From positions 124,001 through 188,000 of the forward strand of contig NZ_JBLZHU010000008.1 of the NCBI RefSeq assembly GCF_048892425.1: DNA of 64,000 bases, in the 5' to 3' direction. The notes under the pieces are model-generated. The model worked only from the letters and a program-made list of their open reading frames with translations. It ran no database searches and was not told where the DNA came from. The translations under genes were made by a program, and so were the position numbers. Positions 33,676-43,236 of the stretch are shown here, in pieces. Numbering within the stretch: the stretch's first letter is position 1; every line of letters starts with the position of its first letter. This DNA is from Pacificispira sp002696645. GTDB lineage: Bacteria; Pseudomonadota; Alphaproteobacteria; UBA8366; Aestuariispiraceae.

Positions 33676-35115
33676 TTATTCCGCCGCGTTAATAGACGCG
33701 CCGGATTTGCTGCTTTTTATTTGGTCGAAGCTGTCCTTATCCAAATAGCCGATACACCGATTCCGCCCCTGGCGTTTAGCTTCATACAAGGCCTTGTCCG
33801 CCTTGTGCAGGACTTCTTCACCAGTGTCATTGTCAAAATCAAACAGCGCCACGCCGACGGAAATGGAAATATCGAGGCCACCATCGGGACCGCCACGGGC
33901 ATGTATCGGCGCGGAACATATGCTCTTGCGCAGCCGTTCGGCCACGACACCAGCAACACTGTAATCTGCGTCCGGCATCAGGACGACGAATTCTTCACCG
34001 CCAAAGCGGGCAATTGTGTCAATCGACCGGACATTCTGACCAACACGACGGCTCAATTCGATCAGAACCTCGTCCCCGGCCGCATGACCATACGTGTCAT
34101 TGACCTGCTTAAAGTAATCGATATCGAACATCATGACCGCCAATGGTTTGCCACTGGCCCGAACACGGTCAACAAGGCCGCTTAGATGCGCGGTCAGATA
34201 TCGGCGATTATACAGCCCCGTCAGACTGTCCGTCAGCGCCATGGCAAGGCTTCGTTCGTAATTTTCGCGCAGGCGGTCCTGATACCGCTGACGGCGAATC
34301 TGGGTGCGAACCCGCGCCTGCAATTCCTGCTTATCAATCGGTTTGATCAGATAATCGTTAATCCCGATATCCAGGGCTTTGGCCAGGCGCTCCGTATCAT
34401 CTTCTTCAACGGTCAGTAACATCGGGGTGTGGCGGGTTGCATCAGCGGCGCGCACATGGCTGCAAAACCGTAACGCATCGCCGTTCTTTAAACGCAAGCT
34501 GACAACCAGCAACTCGTACGCTGCCATTTTCAGGCGTTCATTGGCTTCGGCGACAGAGGCAACAATATCACTGCTGGCATTGTCCCGATCCAGTGCATCA
34601 ACGATCTTCTGCGCATCAATCCGATTGTCTTCTACCACCAGAACCTTGGCATTGGACGCATCAACGGCATGAATGGGCTTGTCTTCGCGCATGACGCCCA
34701 ATTGCCCGGATGTCTGTTCGCGCATGCGCCATTCATCCATCAACATTTTCAGGCGCACAAGCGAGCGTACGCGCGCAAATAGAGCTGCATCATTGACAGG
34801 TTTCGTCAGAAAATCATCTGCGCCTGCTTCCAGGCCCCGCACGCGATCTGCCGAATCAGATAAGGCCGTGACCATGACGACCGGAATATGCATGGTAACA
34901 GGATCTTGCTTCAGCTTTTCACAAACCTCGAACCCATCCATTCCGGGCATCATAACATCCAGAAGGATAATATCGGGCTGGTCATGCTTCGCCATTTCAA
35001 GGCCTGTCAGCCCGTCACGGGCTGTTATGACCTCAAAATACTCACTGGTCAGCTTTGCCTCCAACAGTTTGACGTTGGGGCGTAAATCATCGACCACGAG
35101 CACTCTTGCGGTCAT
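33676..35115 (-). CDS. pleD: PleD-type response regulator and diguanylate cyclase
   Basis: The 479-residue product has the PleD layout: receiver domain 1 (TARVLVVDDLRPNVKLLEAK; phospho-acceptor in IILLDVMMPGMDGFE), a second, degenerate receiver (about 150-270), and a GGDEF domain with ARFGGEEFVVLMPD. An RSID motif five residues before GGEEF is the product-inhibition I-site. It makes cyclic di-GMP and in Caulobacter drives the swarmer-to-stalked change. I use the ATG at 35115 rather than the GTG at 35124. It is read directly after divK. Confidence 0.94.
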   Translation of the reverse strand: MTARVLVVDDLRPNVKLLEAKLTSEYFEVITARDGLTGLEMAKHDQPDIILLDVMMPGMDGFEVCEKLKQDPVTMHIPVVMVTALSDSADRVRGLEAGADDFLTKPVNDAALFARVRSLVRLKMLMDEWRMREQTSGQLGVMREDKPIHAVDASNAKVLVVEDNRIDAQKIVDALDRDNASSDIVASVAEANERLKMAAYELLVVSLRLKNGDALRFCSHVRAADATRHTPMLLTVEEDDTERLAKALDIGINDYLIKPIDKQELQARVRTQIRRQRYQDRLRENYERSLAMALTDSLTGLYNRRYLTAHLSGLVDRVRASGKPLAVMMFDIDYFKQVNDTYGHAAGDEVLIELSRRVGQNVRSIDTIARFGGEEFVVLMPDADYSVAGVVAERLRKSICSAPIHARGGPDGGLDISISVGVALFDFDNDTGEEVLHKADKALYEAKRQGRNRCIGYLDKDSFDQIKSSKSGASINAAE

Positions 35116-35148
35116 CCGCTTCACATCCTTACATTCACGCGCCTAAAA

Positions 35149-35514
35149 TCAGGCGAGAAACTTCTCTATCGTGGACAAGAAATTTGCCACAGAAATTGGT
35201 TTGGCAATATACGCCTCACAACCACCTTCCAGGATTTTTTCCTCATCCCCTTTCATGGCAAATGCCGTCACGGCGATAACCGGAATATGTTTCAGATCGT
35301 CGTCTTCTTTTATCCATTTGGTCACCTCCAATCCCGAAACTTCCGGCAATTGTATGTCCATCAGGATCAGATCAGGCTTCTCACTGCGGGCAATTTTCAA
35401 GGCCTCCATGCCATCCCTCGTTTGAAGGATGGTATAGCCTTTTGAATCCAGCAAATCATGAAACAGCTTCATGTTGAGTTCATTATCCTCAACGATCAAA
35501 ACCGTCTTGGCCAT
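35149..35514 (-). CDS. divK: Single-domain response regulator DivK
   Basis: The 121-residue product is one receiver domain: TVLIVEDNELNMKLFHDLLD, phospho-acceptor in DLILMDIQLPEVSGLEV, switch residues VIAVTAFAMKGDEEKI and AKPISVANFLSTIEKF. This matches DivK, which controls the CckA-ChpT-CtrA cell-cycle pathway. The gap to pleD is 33 bp, the order known from Caulobacter. Confidence 0.93.
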   Translation of the reverse strand: MAKTVLIVEDNELNMKLFHDLLDSKGYTILQTRDGMEALKIARSEKPDLILMDIQLPEVSGLEVTKWIKEDDDLKHIPVIAVTAFAMKGDEEKILEGGCEAYIAKPISVANFLSTIEKFLA

Positions 35515-35691
35515 ATTGCCCCCTATCCGAACATAACCGATCTCTGTATCGGTTCAAATCAACACTGTGTACACTACCCGCTTACACATTGAAATCAACT
35601 GACCAATGGAATGCTGTCTATTAAGTGTTCTATAACATAATCGCTGAGGTGGCGATGCTTTTCACGCATCGACAAAGATAGGACAAAGGTA

Positions 35692-36579
35692 ATGCGCATT
35701 GGTCTGGACCTGGGTGGTACAAAGACATCTGGCATACTAATGAACCAGAATGGTGAGATTCTGGCACGTCATCGGGTTGAAAGCCCGCGCGGTGACTATA
35801 ACGCGACCTTAACCATGCTTCGGGATATGGTAACGCACCTTGCCGGTTCCAAGGGCGACGATATCCATGTTGGGATTGGCATACCGGGAAGCATTTCTCC
35901 CGCGACGGGATTGGTAAAGAATGCCAATTCCACCTGGTTGATCGGCAAACCATTACTGCAGGATGTAACGCAGGTTCTGGGCCGACCGGTGCGCATCGCC
36001 AATGATGCCGATTGCTTTGCATTATCTGAGGCTGTTGATGGTGCGGGGGCCGGGTACCGCACAGTTTTTGGCGTCATTTTGGGAACGGGCGTTGGGGCTG
36101 GTATTGTCAGCAACGGGGCCTTGCTGAATGGTCCAAACGCCATCGCCGGTGAATGGGGGCATAACCCATTGCCGTGGGCCACTGCGGGATCAGACCCCGC
36201 CCTGCCCTGCTATTGCGGGAAATCCGGCTGTATCGAAACCTATCTCAGCGGTCCCGGCCTGGCGAAACACCATGCCAAAACATCTGAAGAAATCGTACCA
36301 GCAGATACAATCGCCCTGGCCGATTCACCCAAACGTAAGGCCAGCCTGATGCTTTATGCCAGCCGCTTGGCCCGCGCCCTATCCCATGTGATCAATATTT
36401 TGGACCCCGATGCGATTGTGCTGGGCGGCGGCCTGTCTGGCATACACAGCCTGTATCAAGACGTCCCGGCCTTGTGGGGAAAATACGTCTTTTCTGATTC
36501 GGTCAGTACCCCCTTGCTGCGTCACATGCACGGCCCGGACAGCGGCGTTCGGGGTGCTGCATGGTTATGGCCTGCGTAA
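35692..36579 (+). CDS. ROK-family sugar kinase
   Basis: The 295-residue product has the ATP-binding start MRIGLDLGGTKTSGILMN, the catalytic-region motif GVGIPGSISPATGLVKNANS, IANDADCFALSEAVDGAGAG and the zinc motif CYCGKSGCIETYLSGPGL. It phosphorylates a hexose; N-acetylglucosamine (NagK-type) and fructose are candidates. The ATG at 35692 follows ACAAAGG. The stop overlaps the next start by one base (TAATG). Confidence 0.9.
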   Translation: MRIGLDLGGTKTSGILMNQNGEILARHRVESPRGDYNATLTMLRDMVTHLAGSKGDDIHVGIGIPGSISPATGLVKNANSTWLIGKPLLQDVTQVLGRPVRIANDADCFALSEAVDGAGAGYRTVFGVILGTGVGAGIVSNGALLNGPNAIAGEWGHNPLPWATAGSDPALPCYCGKSGCIETYLSGPGLAKHHAKTSEEIVPADTIALADSPKRKASLMLYASRLARALSHVINILDPDAIVLGGGLSGIHSLYQDVPALWGKYVFSDSVSTPLLRHMHGPDSGVRGAAWLWPA

Positions 36580-37865
36580 TGACTGATATGCAGCCCCCCC
36601 TGTTTCTGTGCCGGGAATGCCTGCATCAGATGACACGCCCAACGCTGGAGGAAATGCCAAAGCGGTGCCCGCACTGTCACTCCCCCCGCGTGATCGCGCA
36701 TGCCGAACTGGCCAGCCTATCAATTGCCCATATTGATTGCGACGCCTTCTACGCCTCTGTTGAAAAGCGGGATGATCCCAGCCTGGCCGACAAACCTGTC
36801 CTTGTCGGCGGGGGAAAGCGCGGCGTGGTATCTGCGGCCTGTTACGTTGCCAGGCTGTATGGTGTGCGATCCGCCATGCCGATGTTCAAGGCGCTGAAGG
36901 CCTGTCCCAATGCTGTCGTCATACGTCCGAATATGGAGAAATATGCGTCTGTTGGCCGGGAAATCCGCGCCATGATGCTGGAGATGACCCCACAGGTTGA
37001 GCCGATCTCTATTGATGAGGCATTCCTGGACCTGACCGGCACAACCCGCCTGCACGGCCGTCCCCCCGCTGCGACACTGGCATATCTGGTGAAGCGCATT
37101 GAAAAGGAAATCGGGGTCACGGCGTCCATTGGGCTCAGCTATAATAAATTCCTGGCGAAAATCGCCTCTGATCTGGACAAGCCCCGTGGCTTTGCCGTGA
37201 TTGGGCAGCAGGAAGCAGTCTCCTTCCTGAAATCAAAACCGGTTGGCATTATCTGGGGGGTGGGCAAAACCTTGCGCGCCACCTTGGAAGCAGACGGAAT
37301 CCATACCATTGGCGATCTGATGGCCTATGAAAAATTTGACCTGATTGGGCGGTATGGCGCGATGGGCAATCGGCTGTATCATTTTGCCAGGGCAGAAGAT
37401 GGTCGCAGCGTAGAGCCGGAAGGCGAAACCAAAAGCATCTCTGCCGAGACAACCTTTAACGACGACATTTCCACTGCGGCTAAACTGAAAGACGCCCTGT
37501 GGCCCTTATGCGAAAAGGTTGCCCGCCGGATGAAATCAAAAGGATATGCCGGGCGCACAGTGACGGTGAAACTGAAAACCAATGGATTCAAGACGGTCAC
37601 CCGATCCCGCACCTTAACGGACCCCAGTCAACTGGCCGAAACCCTGTATCGCACGGCAGCGCCCATATTGGACAAGGAAGCCGATGGCCGGGCCTTTCGC
37701 CTGATTGGCATCGGCATGTCGGAACTGACAGACCCGGCCGGTGCGGACCCAATTGACTTGGGCGACCCCGATGCCGGCAAGCGCGCCAAAATCGAACGCG
37801 CCATGGATGCGGTGCGCAAAAAGCTGGGCGACAGTGCGGTAAAGAAAGGACGCGGCTGGACCTAA
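36579..37865 (+). CDS. dinB: DNA polymerase IV (Y family) with N-terminal zinc-finger-like extension
   Basis: The 428-residue product has an extra N-terminus with two CxxC pairs (LFLCRECLHQ and KRCPHCHSPRV), then the Y-family palm: IAHIDCDAFYASVEKRDDPS, VSAACYVARLYGVRSAMPMF, EPISIDEAFLDLTG with the catalytic Asp-Glu, and the C-terminal little-finger domain. It performs error-prone lesion bypass. The zinc-ribbon-like extension is known from alphaproteobacterial DinB proteins. The ATG at 36579 overlaps the kinase stop. Confidence 0.93.
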   Translation: MTDMQPPLFLCRECLHQMTRPTLEEMPKRCPHCHSPRVIAHAELASLSIAHIDCDAFYASVEKRDDPSLADKPVLVGGGKRGVVSAACYVARLYGVRSAMPMFKALKACPNAVVIRPNMEKYASVGREIRAMMLEMTPQVEPISIDEAFLDLTGTTRLHGRPPAATLAYLVKRIEKEIGVTASIGLSYNKFLAKIASDLDKPRGFAVIGQQEAVSFLKSKPVGIIWGVGKTLRATLEADGIHTIGDLMAYEKFDLIGRYGAMGNRLYHFARAEDGRSVEPEGETKSISAETTFNDDISTAAKLKDALWPLCEKVARRMKSKGYAGRTVTVKLKTNGFKTVTRSRTLTDPSQLAETLYRTAAPILDKEADGRAFRLIGIGMSELTDPAGADPIDLGDPDAGKRAKIERAMDAVRKKLGDSAVKKGRGWT

Positions 37866-39205
37866 CCCAAAATCAGCTTCAAACCCAAGCCAAAGACGGC
37901 ACAAATACTCAATGTCGCAATCACGCCCAGCCTGTATCGAAACACGGCCATCAGCGCCAAAGCCGTCACCAATACCGCCGATAGGTCCAGACTGGTCAGC
38001 ACCGGCATGTCCACCGAGAACGGCCCGAACTGAAAAGCCGATACCTGTGTGAACAGGATGCGAAGACCAAACCAACAGGCCAGATTGGCGATGACCCCGA
38101 CAACAGCCGCCGTGATTGCCGATAAAGCACCGGCAAGACGAGGGTTTTGTTGCAATCGCTCAATCGCGGGCGCGCCCAAAAAGACGAAGGCGAAACACGG
38201 CGCAAAGGTCACCCACAGCGTGACACAGGCGGCCAGAACGCCGGCCCACAAAGTCCCTTGGGCCGCATAACCTGCCAGAAAACCAACAAATTCCAGCACC
38301 AGTATCAAGGGGCCCGGTGTGGTCTCCGCAAGCCCCAAACCGGTCAACATCTGATCCGGGGTCAACCAGCCATAGCTTTCCACGGCCTGTTGCGCGACAT
38401 AGGTCAGAACGGCATAGGCACCGCCGAATGTAACGACGGCCATCTTGGAAAAGAACAAGGCGACATCTGCATAAAATCCACCCACCAACACCAATGCCAG
38501 AACCGGCGCACCCCAGGCAAAAAGCGACAGCAACCCTGCGCGGCGCGCCGCTTTCGCCCGCATCGCCATAAATCCTGGATTTTGCGCGATCACATGATCC
38601 AAAAGCGCCGGGGTCTCGCCACCTCCTGCGTCATGCTTCCCCCCCTGAAACCGCCCTGGCAAGAGGAAACCGATCAATGCAGCGGAAATCACGACGATGG
38701 GAAATGGAACCGACAGAAAGAAAAGGGCGACAAAGGAAATGCTGGCCAACCCCCACGCAATCGCTCCATGCAGGGCCCGTTTGGCTACCTTATACAGGGC
38801 ATTAAGGACAATCGCGACAACCGCACAGGACAAGCCAAAGAAAACCGCAGAGACAGCAGGCACCTCCCCCGCGGTCACATACAGAATCGATAGGCCCAAC
38901 ATCACGATTGCGCCCGGAATGATGAACAGCAGACCGGCAATCAAGCCGCCGACCGCGCCATGCATCAGCCATCCCAGATAGGTCGCCAATTGCTGCGCTT
39001 CCGGCCCCGGTAACAGGGAACAAAAATTTAAAGCGTGCAGAAACCGCCGGTCGCCGATCCAGTTATGATCTTCAACTACTTCGCGATGCATCAACGCAAT
39101 CTGTCCCGCGGGGCCGCCAAAGGACAGGCACCCAATGCGAAACCAGACTTTCGTGGCTTCTGCCAGGCTTGGCATTGTTTGTGGGGACGTCGCTGTATCC
39201 GTCAT
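37862..39205 (-). CDS. chrA: Chromate efflux transporter ChrA
   Basis: The 447-residue product is a two-domain CHR transporter: FRIGCLSFGGPAGQIALMHR and LLPGPEAQQLATYLGWLMHG in the first half, then KMAVVTFGGAYAVLTYVAQQ and GLAETTPGPLILVLEFVGFL in the second. About ten to twelve membrane segments are visible. It exports chromate. The ATG at 39205 overlaps the stop of the upstream rhodanese-ChrB gene (ATGA). Its stop overlaps the convergent dinB stop. Confidence 0.93.
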   Translation of the reverse strand: MTDTATSPQTMPSLAEATKVWFRIGCLSFGGPAGQIALMHREVVEDHNWIGDRRFLHALNFCSLLPGPEAQQLATYLGWLMHGAVGGLIAGLLFIIPGAIVMLGLSILYVTAGEVPAVSAVFFGLSCAVVAIVLNALYKVAKRALHGAIAWGLASISFVALFFLSVPFPIVVISAALIGFLLPGRFQGGKHDAGGGETPALLDHVIAQNPGFMAMRAKAARRAGLLSLFAWGAPVLALVLVGGFYADVALFFSKMAVVTFGGAYAVLTYVAQQAVESYGWLTPDQMLTGLGLAETTPGPLILVLEFVGFLAGYAAQGTLWAGVLAACVTLWVTFAPCFAFVFLGAPAIERLQQNPRLAGALSAITAAVVGVIANLACWFGLRILFTQVSAFQFGPFSVDMPVLTSLDLSAVLVTALALMAVFRYRLGVIATLSICAVFGLGLKLILG

Positions 39206-40020
39206 GCTGCACCTGCTGTGTTGGGCCAATCATGTGTTTCTGAAGTCGCATCCCTGCACCATCGATACAGCGCATCATAAACGCCCATCGCAGCACCAAG
39301 CTGTTCTAAATCATCCTTATATTGCCGCGACAAGCCCAGCGAGATTGCCAATAGTCCAGCAGCCTCTGGTGCCAAATCCAGGCGCGCTGTATCGGCACCG
39401 CGCACAATCGTTGCCAATCGCGCCAGAGGTTCTGTGGTCAACCCAAATTCCATCAGCATGGTATCAAACGTACAGGTCTCACCGCGGTGACTCCAAAAGA
39501 CATCATCGATATCAAATGGTGTCGCCCCAAAACGATCCGCAACATTCAGGACTTCACCGGGGGAGACGAATAAGAAAACGGCATTGCGATCAATAAAGCG
39601 CCGAATGAGCCAGGGGCAGGCCAGTCGATCAATTTTCGGGCGCGCGCGCGTCACCCAAAGCGTCTGCCCCTTGCGATCAGGCTCAGGCAGGGATGTGAAT
39701 GGAACAAGGGGCAATTGCGCGTCAAGCCATCCCAAATACCCCCCTTCCAATGTCTGTGCGTCGGTCCCGTGGTGTCGCAACAAGGCGGCAACGCCCTGGC
39801 TGAGTTTGAGGCCCTTATGGCAAGAGATCACAACCGATTGACCTAGATAGTCTGGTGCCCAATCCGATACGGAATTATAATTGTGCCGCCTGGATCCGGG
39901 AATAAGGTTGGGATGCAGCGAAAAATCTTCATCGATGCGAACGTCCAGAATGATGGGACAGGTCGGTGTGCCAATAAGGCGATTGAGCTGTTGTGATGTG
40001 ATTTCAGTGGGTGACGTCAT
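39202..40020 (-). CDS. Rhodanese-ChrB fusion protein
   Basis: The 272-residue product has an N-terminal rhodanese domain (ILDVRIDEDFSLHPNLIPGS; active-site loop VVISCHKGLKLSQGVAALLR) and a C-terminal ChrB-like domain (LWVTRARPKIDRLACPWLIR, RFIDRNAVFLFVSPGEVLNV, FDTMLMEFGLTTEPLARLAT). ChrB proteins regulate or aid chromate resistance. The ATG at 40020 follows AAAGGG. It is translationally coupled to chrA. Confidence 0.86.
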   Translation of the reverse strand: MTSPTEITSQQLNRLIGTPTCPIILDVRIDEDFSLHPNLIPGSRRHNYNSVSDWAPDYLGQSVVISCHKGLKLSQGVAALLRHHGTDAQTLEGGYLGWLDAQLPLVPFTSLPEPDRKGQTLWVTRARPKIDRLACPWLIRRFIDRNAVFLFVSPGEVLNVADRFGATPFDIDDVFWSHRGETCTFDTMLMEFGLTTEPLARLATIVRGADTARLDLAPEAAGLLAISLGLSRQYKDDLEQLGAAMGVYDALYRWCRDATSETHDWPNTAGAA

Positions 40021-40101
40021 AATGCGCCCTTTCCAGATAAGTGGCTTTAGGACGCGATCCTTGGGCTGACGCCTCACGGGGTGTTCGCAAACCCCATGAA
40101 T

Positions 40102-40123
40102 TGAACGTTAGTGACAACGTTCA
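40102..40123. promoter_or_regulatory. Candidate operator upstream of the chromate operon
   Basis: TGAACGTT (40102-40109) and AACGTTCA (40116-40123) form a perfect 8-bp inverted repeat with a 6-bp spacer. It lies between the rhodanese-ChrB gene and the divergent dehydrogenase gene. The form suits a dimeric repressor; which protein binds it is not known. Confidence 0.5.
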
Positions 40124-40227
40124 CATTGGTCAAGTTACGATCCTCAGACACATCATGACGGGGCGTGACGGGTCGCGATAGTTCTCTTAAGCTGTCGTCC
40201 TCTCATGATAAAGGAGTGGCGTAGCCT

Positions 40228-41193
40228 ATGTCCGATCTGCCCAAAGTATTTGCGACCCGCTTAATGCCTGAAGATGTTGAGGCCCGCTTTCGGTCAGAGT
40301 TTGATGCCCAACCCAACGAGACCGATGCGCCTTTAGACAGCGCTGCCATTGTTGCGCGCGCTCAGGGCTGTCGCGCGATTATTTGCAGTCCAACCGAAAA
40401 AATGGATGCCGAAACAATCGCCACATTGCCCAAATCCGTTGAGATTCTGGCGACCTTTTCCGTGGGCTGCGATCATATTGATTTGAAGGCGGCCAAAGCC
40501 CGCGGCCTGATCGTCACCAATACGCCAGACGTGCTGACAGATGCGACAGCCGACACGACCATCCTGTGCCTCTTGGGCGCCGCCAGAATGGCGCAAGAGT
40601 CAGAAGCCACTCTGCGGGCAGGGAAATGGGGCCGATGGGCCCCCCGGGACATGCTGGGCGTTCATATGAGCGGTAAGCGTTTGGGCATTGTTGGCATGGG
40701 CCGGATTGGTCAAGCCGTCGCGCGGCGCGCCAAGGGTTTTGATATGACCATAATGTATCACAATCGCCGACAACTGGAAGGCAGTGACGATCAGGGCGCG
40801 ACCTTCTATGCCAGGGCGGAAGACATGTTGCCCCTGTGTGATTTCCTGGCGCTGACCTGTCCCCTGACCGAAGACACGAAGCATTGGCTAAATGCAGAGC
40901 GGATCGCACTGCTGCCTGACCGAGCGGTTGTCGCCAATACGGCGCGCGGTCCCGTTGTCGTTGACGATGCGCTGATTGACGCCTTGAAGTCCGGCAAGGT
41001 CTTTGCTGCGGGGCTGGATGTGTTTACGGGGGAGCCGAAATTGGACCCCCGCTACCTGGACCTTCCCAACGCCTTCCTATTGCCCCATGTGGGATCGGCA
41101 ACGGTAGAGACGCGCAACGATATGGGCTTTCGCTGTCTGGATAACCTTGCCGCCCATTTCGCAGGTCAGCCTTTGCCCAGCCGGGTCATCTAG
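40228..41193 (+). CDS. D-2-hydroxyacid dehydrogenase
   Basis: The 321-residue product follows the family: VEILATFSVGCDHIDLKAAK, TNTPDVLTDATADTTILCLL, NAD site GKRLGIVGMGRIGQAVARRA and ANTARGPVVVDDALIDALKS, then the catalytic His in LPHVGSATVETR. Glyoxylate, hydroxypyruvate or another 2-keto acid could be the substrate. A strong AAAGGAG lies before the ATG. Its stop overlaps the convergent stop of the next gene. Confidence 0.9.
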   Translation: MSDLPKVFATRLMPEDVEARFRSEFDAQPNETDAPLDSAAIVARAQGCRAIICSPTEKMDAETIATLPKSVEILATFSVGCDHIDLKAAKARGLIVTNTPDVLTDATADTTILCLLGAARMAQESEATLRAGKWGRWAPRDMLGVHMSGKRLGIVGMGRIGQAVARRAKGFDMTIMYHNRRQLEGSDDQGATFYARAEDMLPLCDFLALTCPLTEDTKHWLNAERIALLPDRAVVANTARGPVVVDDALIDALKSGKVFAAGLDVFTGEPKLDPRYLDLPNAFLLPHVGSATVETRNDMGFRCLDNLAAHFAGQPLPSRVI

Positions 41194-42218
41194 GCACACC
41201 CCAACTGCTGTGCCAGGGCTTGCAGATCATTCCAAGTTGGCTCTGGAATCGCCACCGCGTTTGATTTCGCTTTCGCTGCGCGTTCCCGCTCGCCGGGGAC
41301 TTGCACCAAGTCGAAGCCAGGCGCTGGCGGGCAGGTGCGTATCTCTGCCAGAATTTCCTCAGCCGTTGCATGCAATGCGCTTTGTTCTTTGAACATTTTC
41401 GTGTCCAGACACAAAATCAGCCAGTTCATTTCAGTTGTGGATGGCCCCAACATGGCCTCCCCGATCAGCTCTGCAATCAGACCCAGCGCGTAGCCTTTCG
41501 GGCCCCCCATGGGCAGGATGGCACCGCCATTGAAGTAAGCGTCCGGATCACGGCTGGGATGTCCATCCCGATCAATCAGACACCCCTCTGGCAACAAAGC
41601 ACCCGCATTTTTCGCCGCATATATCCAACCGCCGGCAATAATGGAGGTTGCGAAATCAAGAACGACCGGTCCGTGATTGCCACCCGGCATAGCAAGCGCA
41701 TAGGGGTTGGTTGGCAAAATCGCCCGACTGCCGCCATAAGGCGCAACCTGACGCCAGTTATGTCTGCCCCCGCCGCCAACACAAATCGTCAGGCAGCCGG
41801 CGTCCGCACCGCGTTCAACATAGGCGCCAATGCGTCCCGTATGCCCGCAATGCCTTACCGCAACAGCAACCAACCCTGATTGTCGCGTTGCCAGGACTGC
41901 TTTCTCTATCGCCAGTTCCATTGCCGGGATGCCGATACCACCACCCCCGTCTATTTCCCAAACGCCGCTGCGCGTTTCCATCGCAGTCGGCACAGCGCCA
42001 GCAGACATATACCCTGATCTAAATTGATCGACATATTGCAACAGGCGCATCACACCATGGGATTCGACGCCCGCCAGGCTCGTCTCCACCAAATGGTTGC
42101 TGACGCTGGCCGCTGTTTCTGGCGTACAGCCGATTTCGCGCAAGACCTTCCGTCCCAAATCCCGAAGGATACCGGCATCCACATCCACGCGCGTGCCATC
42201 AAAATCCAGTTTGCTCAT
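41190..42218 (-). CDS. Malate/L-lactate dehydrogenase family (Ldh/YlbC type)
   Basis: The 342-residue product belongs to the malate/lactate/ureidoglycolate dehydrogenase family unlike classical MDH: NHLVETSLAGVESHGVMRLL, AVAVRHCGHTGRIGAYVERG, VVLDFATSIIAGGWIYAAKN and ILPMGGPKGYALGLIAELIG. It oxidises a 2-hydroxy acid with NAD(P); the substrate is unresolved. It is convergent with a D-2-hydroxyacid dehydrogenase, overlapping by four bases. Confidence 0.9.
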   Translation of the reverse strand: MSKLDFDGTRVDVDAGILRDLGRKVLREIGCTPETAASVSNHLVETSLAGVESHGVMRLLQYVDQFRSGYMSAGAVPTAMETRSGVWEIDGGGGIGIPAMELAIEKAVLATRQSGLVAVAVRHCGHTGRIGAYVERGADAGCLTICVGGGGRHNWRQVAPYGGSRAILPTNPYALAMPGGNHGPVVLDFATSIIAGGWIYAAKNAGALLPEGCLIDRDGHPSRDPDAYFNGGAILPMGGPKGYALGLIAELIGEAMLGPSTTEMNWLILCLDTKMFKEQSALHATAEEILAEIRTCPPAPGFDLVQVPGERERAAKAKSNAVAIPEPTWNDLQALAQQLGCA

Positions 42219-42339
42219 GCTTCCCCCAATTTATGAGTATATTATTACTTTTAAGAGGTATCCTGTCGGCTGCCGTCCGGTCCTGGTGGGCAGGGTCGCG
42301 ACCCTAACTATTCTGAAAAATCCTTTGGAGGAAATAAAC

Positions 42340-43014
42340 GTGGCACTAGCACAGGAAACCGCTCTTATCGTTGGCGCAGGATCCGGCCTTAGTGCCGCGC
42401 TGGCCCGCCTGTGTCATGAACAGGGGATGGCAGTCCATCTTGCCGCGCGCACACCATCAAAACTGGACGAACTGTGCCAGGAAACAGGGGCGGTTGCCCA
42501 TGCCTGCGATGCGTCCCAGGCGGATCAGGTGGAGGCCTTGTTCAACGCCCTGCCCTGCGTGCCCGATCTGGTAGTCTTCAATGCCTCAAAACGGGTGCGC
42601 GGCCCGATTCAGGATCTGGACCCGGCCGCTGTGAAAGAAGCGATAGAGACAACATGCTTTGGGGGCTTTCTGGTTGGACAGGCTGCGGCCAAGCGCATGA
42701 TTCCCCGCGGCACTGGGTCGATCCTGTTTACCGGGGCATCTGCCAGCGTAAAAGGCTATCCAAATTCCTCCACCTTCGCGATGGGGAAGTTTGCCCTGCG
42801 GGGGTTGTGTCAATCTATGGCGCGGGAACTGCAACCCCTGGGTATTCATATTGGGCATTTCATCATTGATGGCAGCATTGCCACAGGCCCCTGCCCGGAA
42901 GATGACAAACTGGACCCGACGACTATCGCGCACAGTTATCTGGATTTGCACCGCCAACATCGCAGCGCCTGGACCTGGGAAGTTGAATTGCGCCCCTGGC
43001 TGGAGCGTTTCTAA
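42340..43014 (+). CDS. Short-chain dehydrogenase/reductase-like protein lacking the catalytic Tyr
   Basis: The 224-residue product has the Rossmann motif IVGAGSGLSAALARLCHEQG and the serine strand ILFTGASASVKGYPNSSTF, but the YxxxK position reads FAMGK, so Phe replaces the catalytic Tyr. The rest (KFALRGLCQSMARELQPLGI) is normal. The start is a GTG at 42340 behind an excellent TTTGGAGGA; the frame is open back to 42097. Relatives with this Phe are common, but their reaction is not known to me. Confidence 0.85.
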   Translation: MALAQETALIVGAGSGLSAALARLCHEQGMAVHLAARTPSKLDELCQETGAVAHACDASQADQVEALFNALPCVPDLVVFNASKRVRGPIQDLDPAAVKEAIETTCFGGFLVGQAAAKRMIPRGTGSILFTGASASVKGYPNSSTFAMGKFALRGLCQSMARELQPLGIHIGHFIIDGSIATGPCPEDDKLDPTTIAHSYLDLHRQHRSAWTWEVELRPWLERF

Positions 43015-43236
43015 CCCTGCACAAGATAGACACTACATCTTGATTCCCCACCACTAGGAATCCGATTCCGGGCAACTGGGCAGGAAAATCCTCCCTTCAT
43101 CTGCATGCTAAAGCCAATTTGATGACAGGGCTGCGCAAAAGCCCGGACTGTAGAGCGTTTTCTGGGCAAGCTTCCCTTTGGCATGCGATTTGCCCTGTTT
43201 CCCACAGATTGGGATTTGGGAACGGGAGAGAGCATA

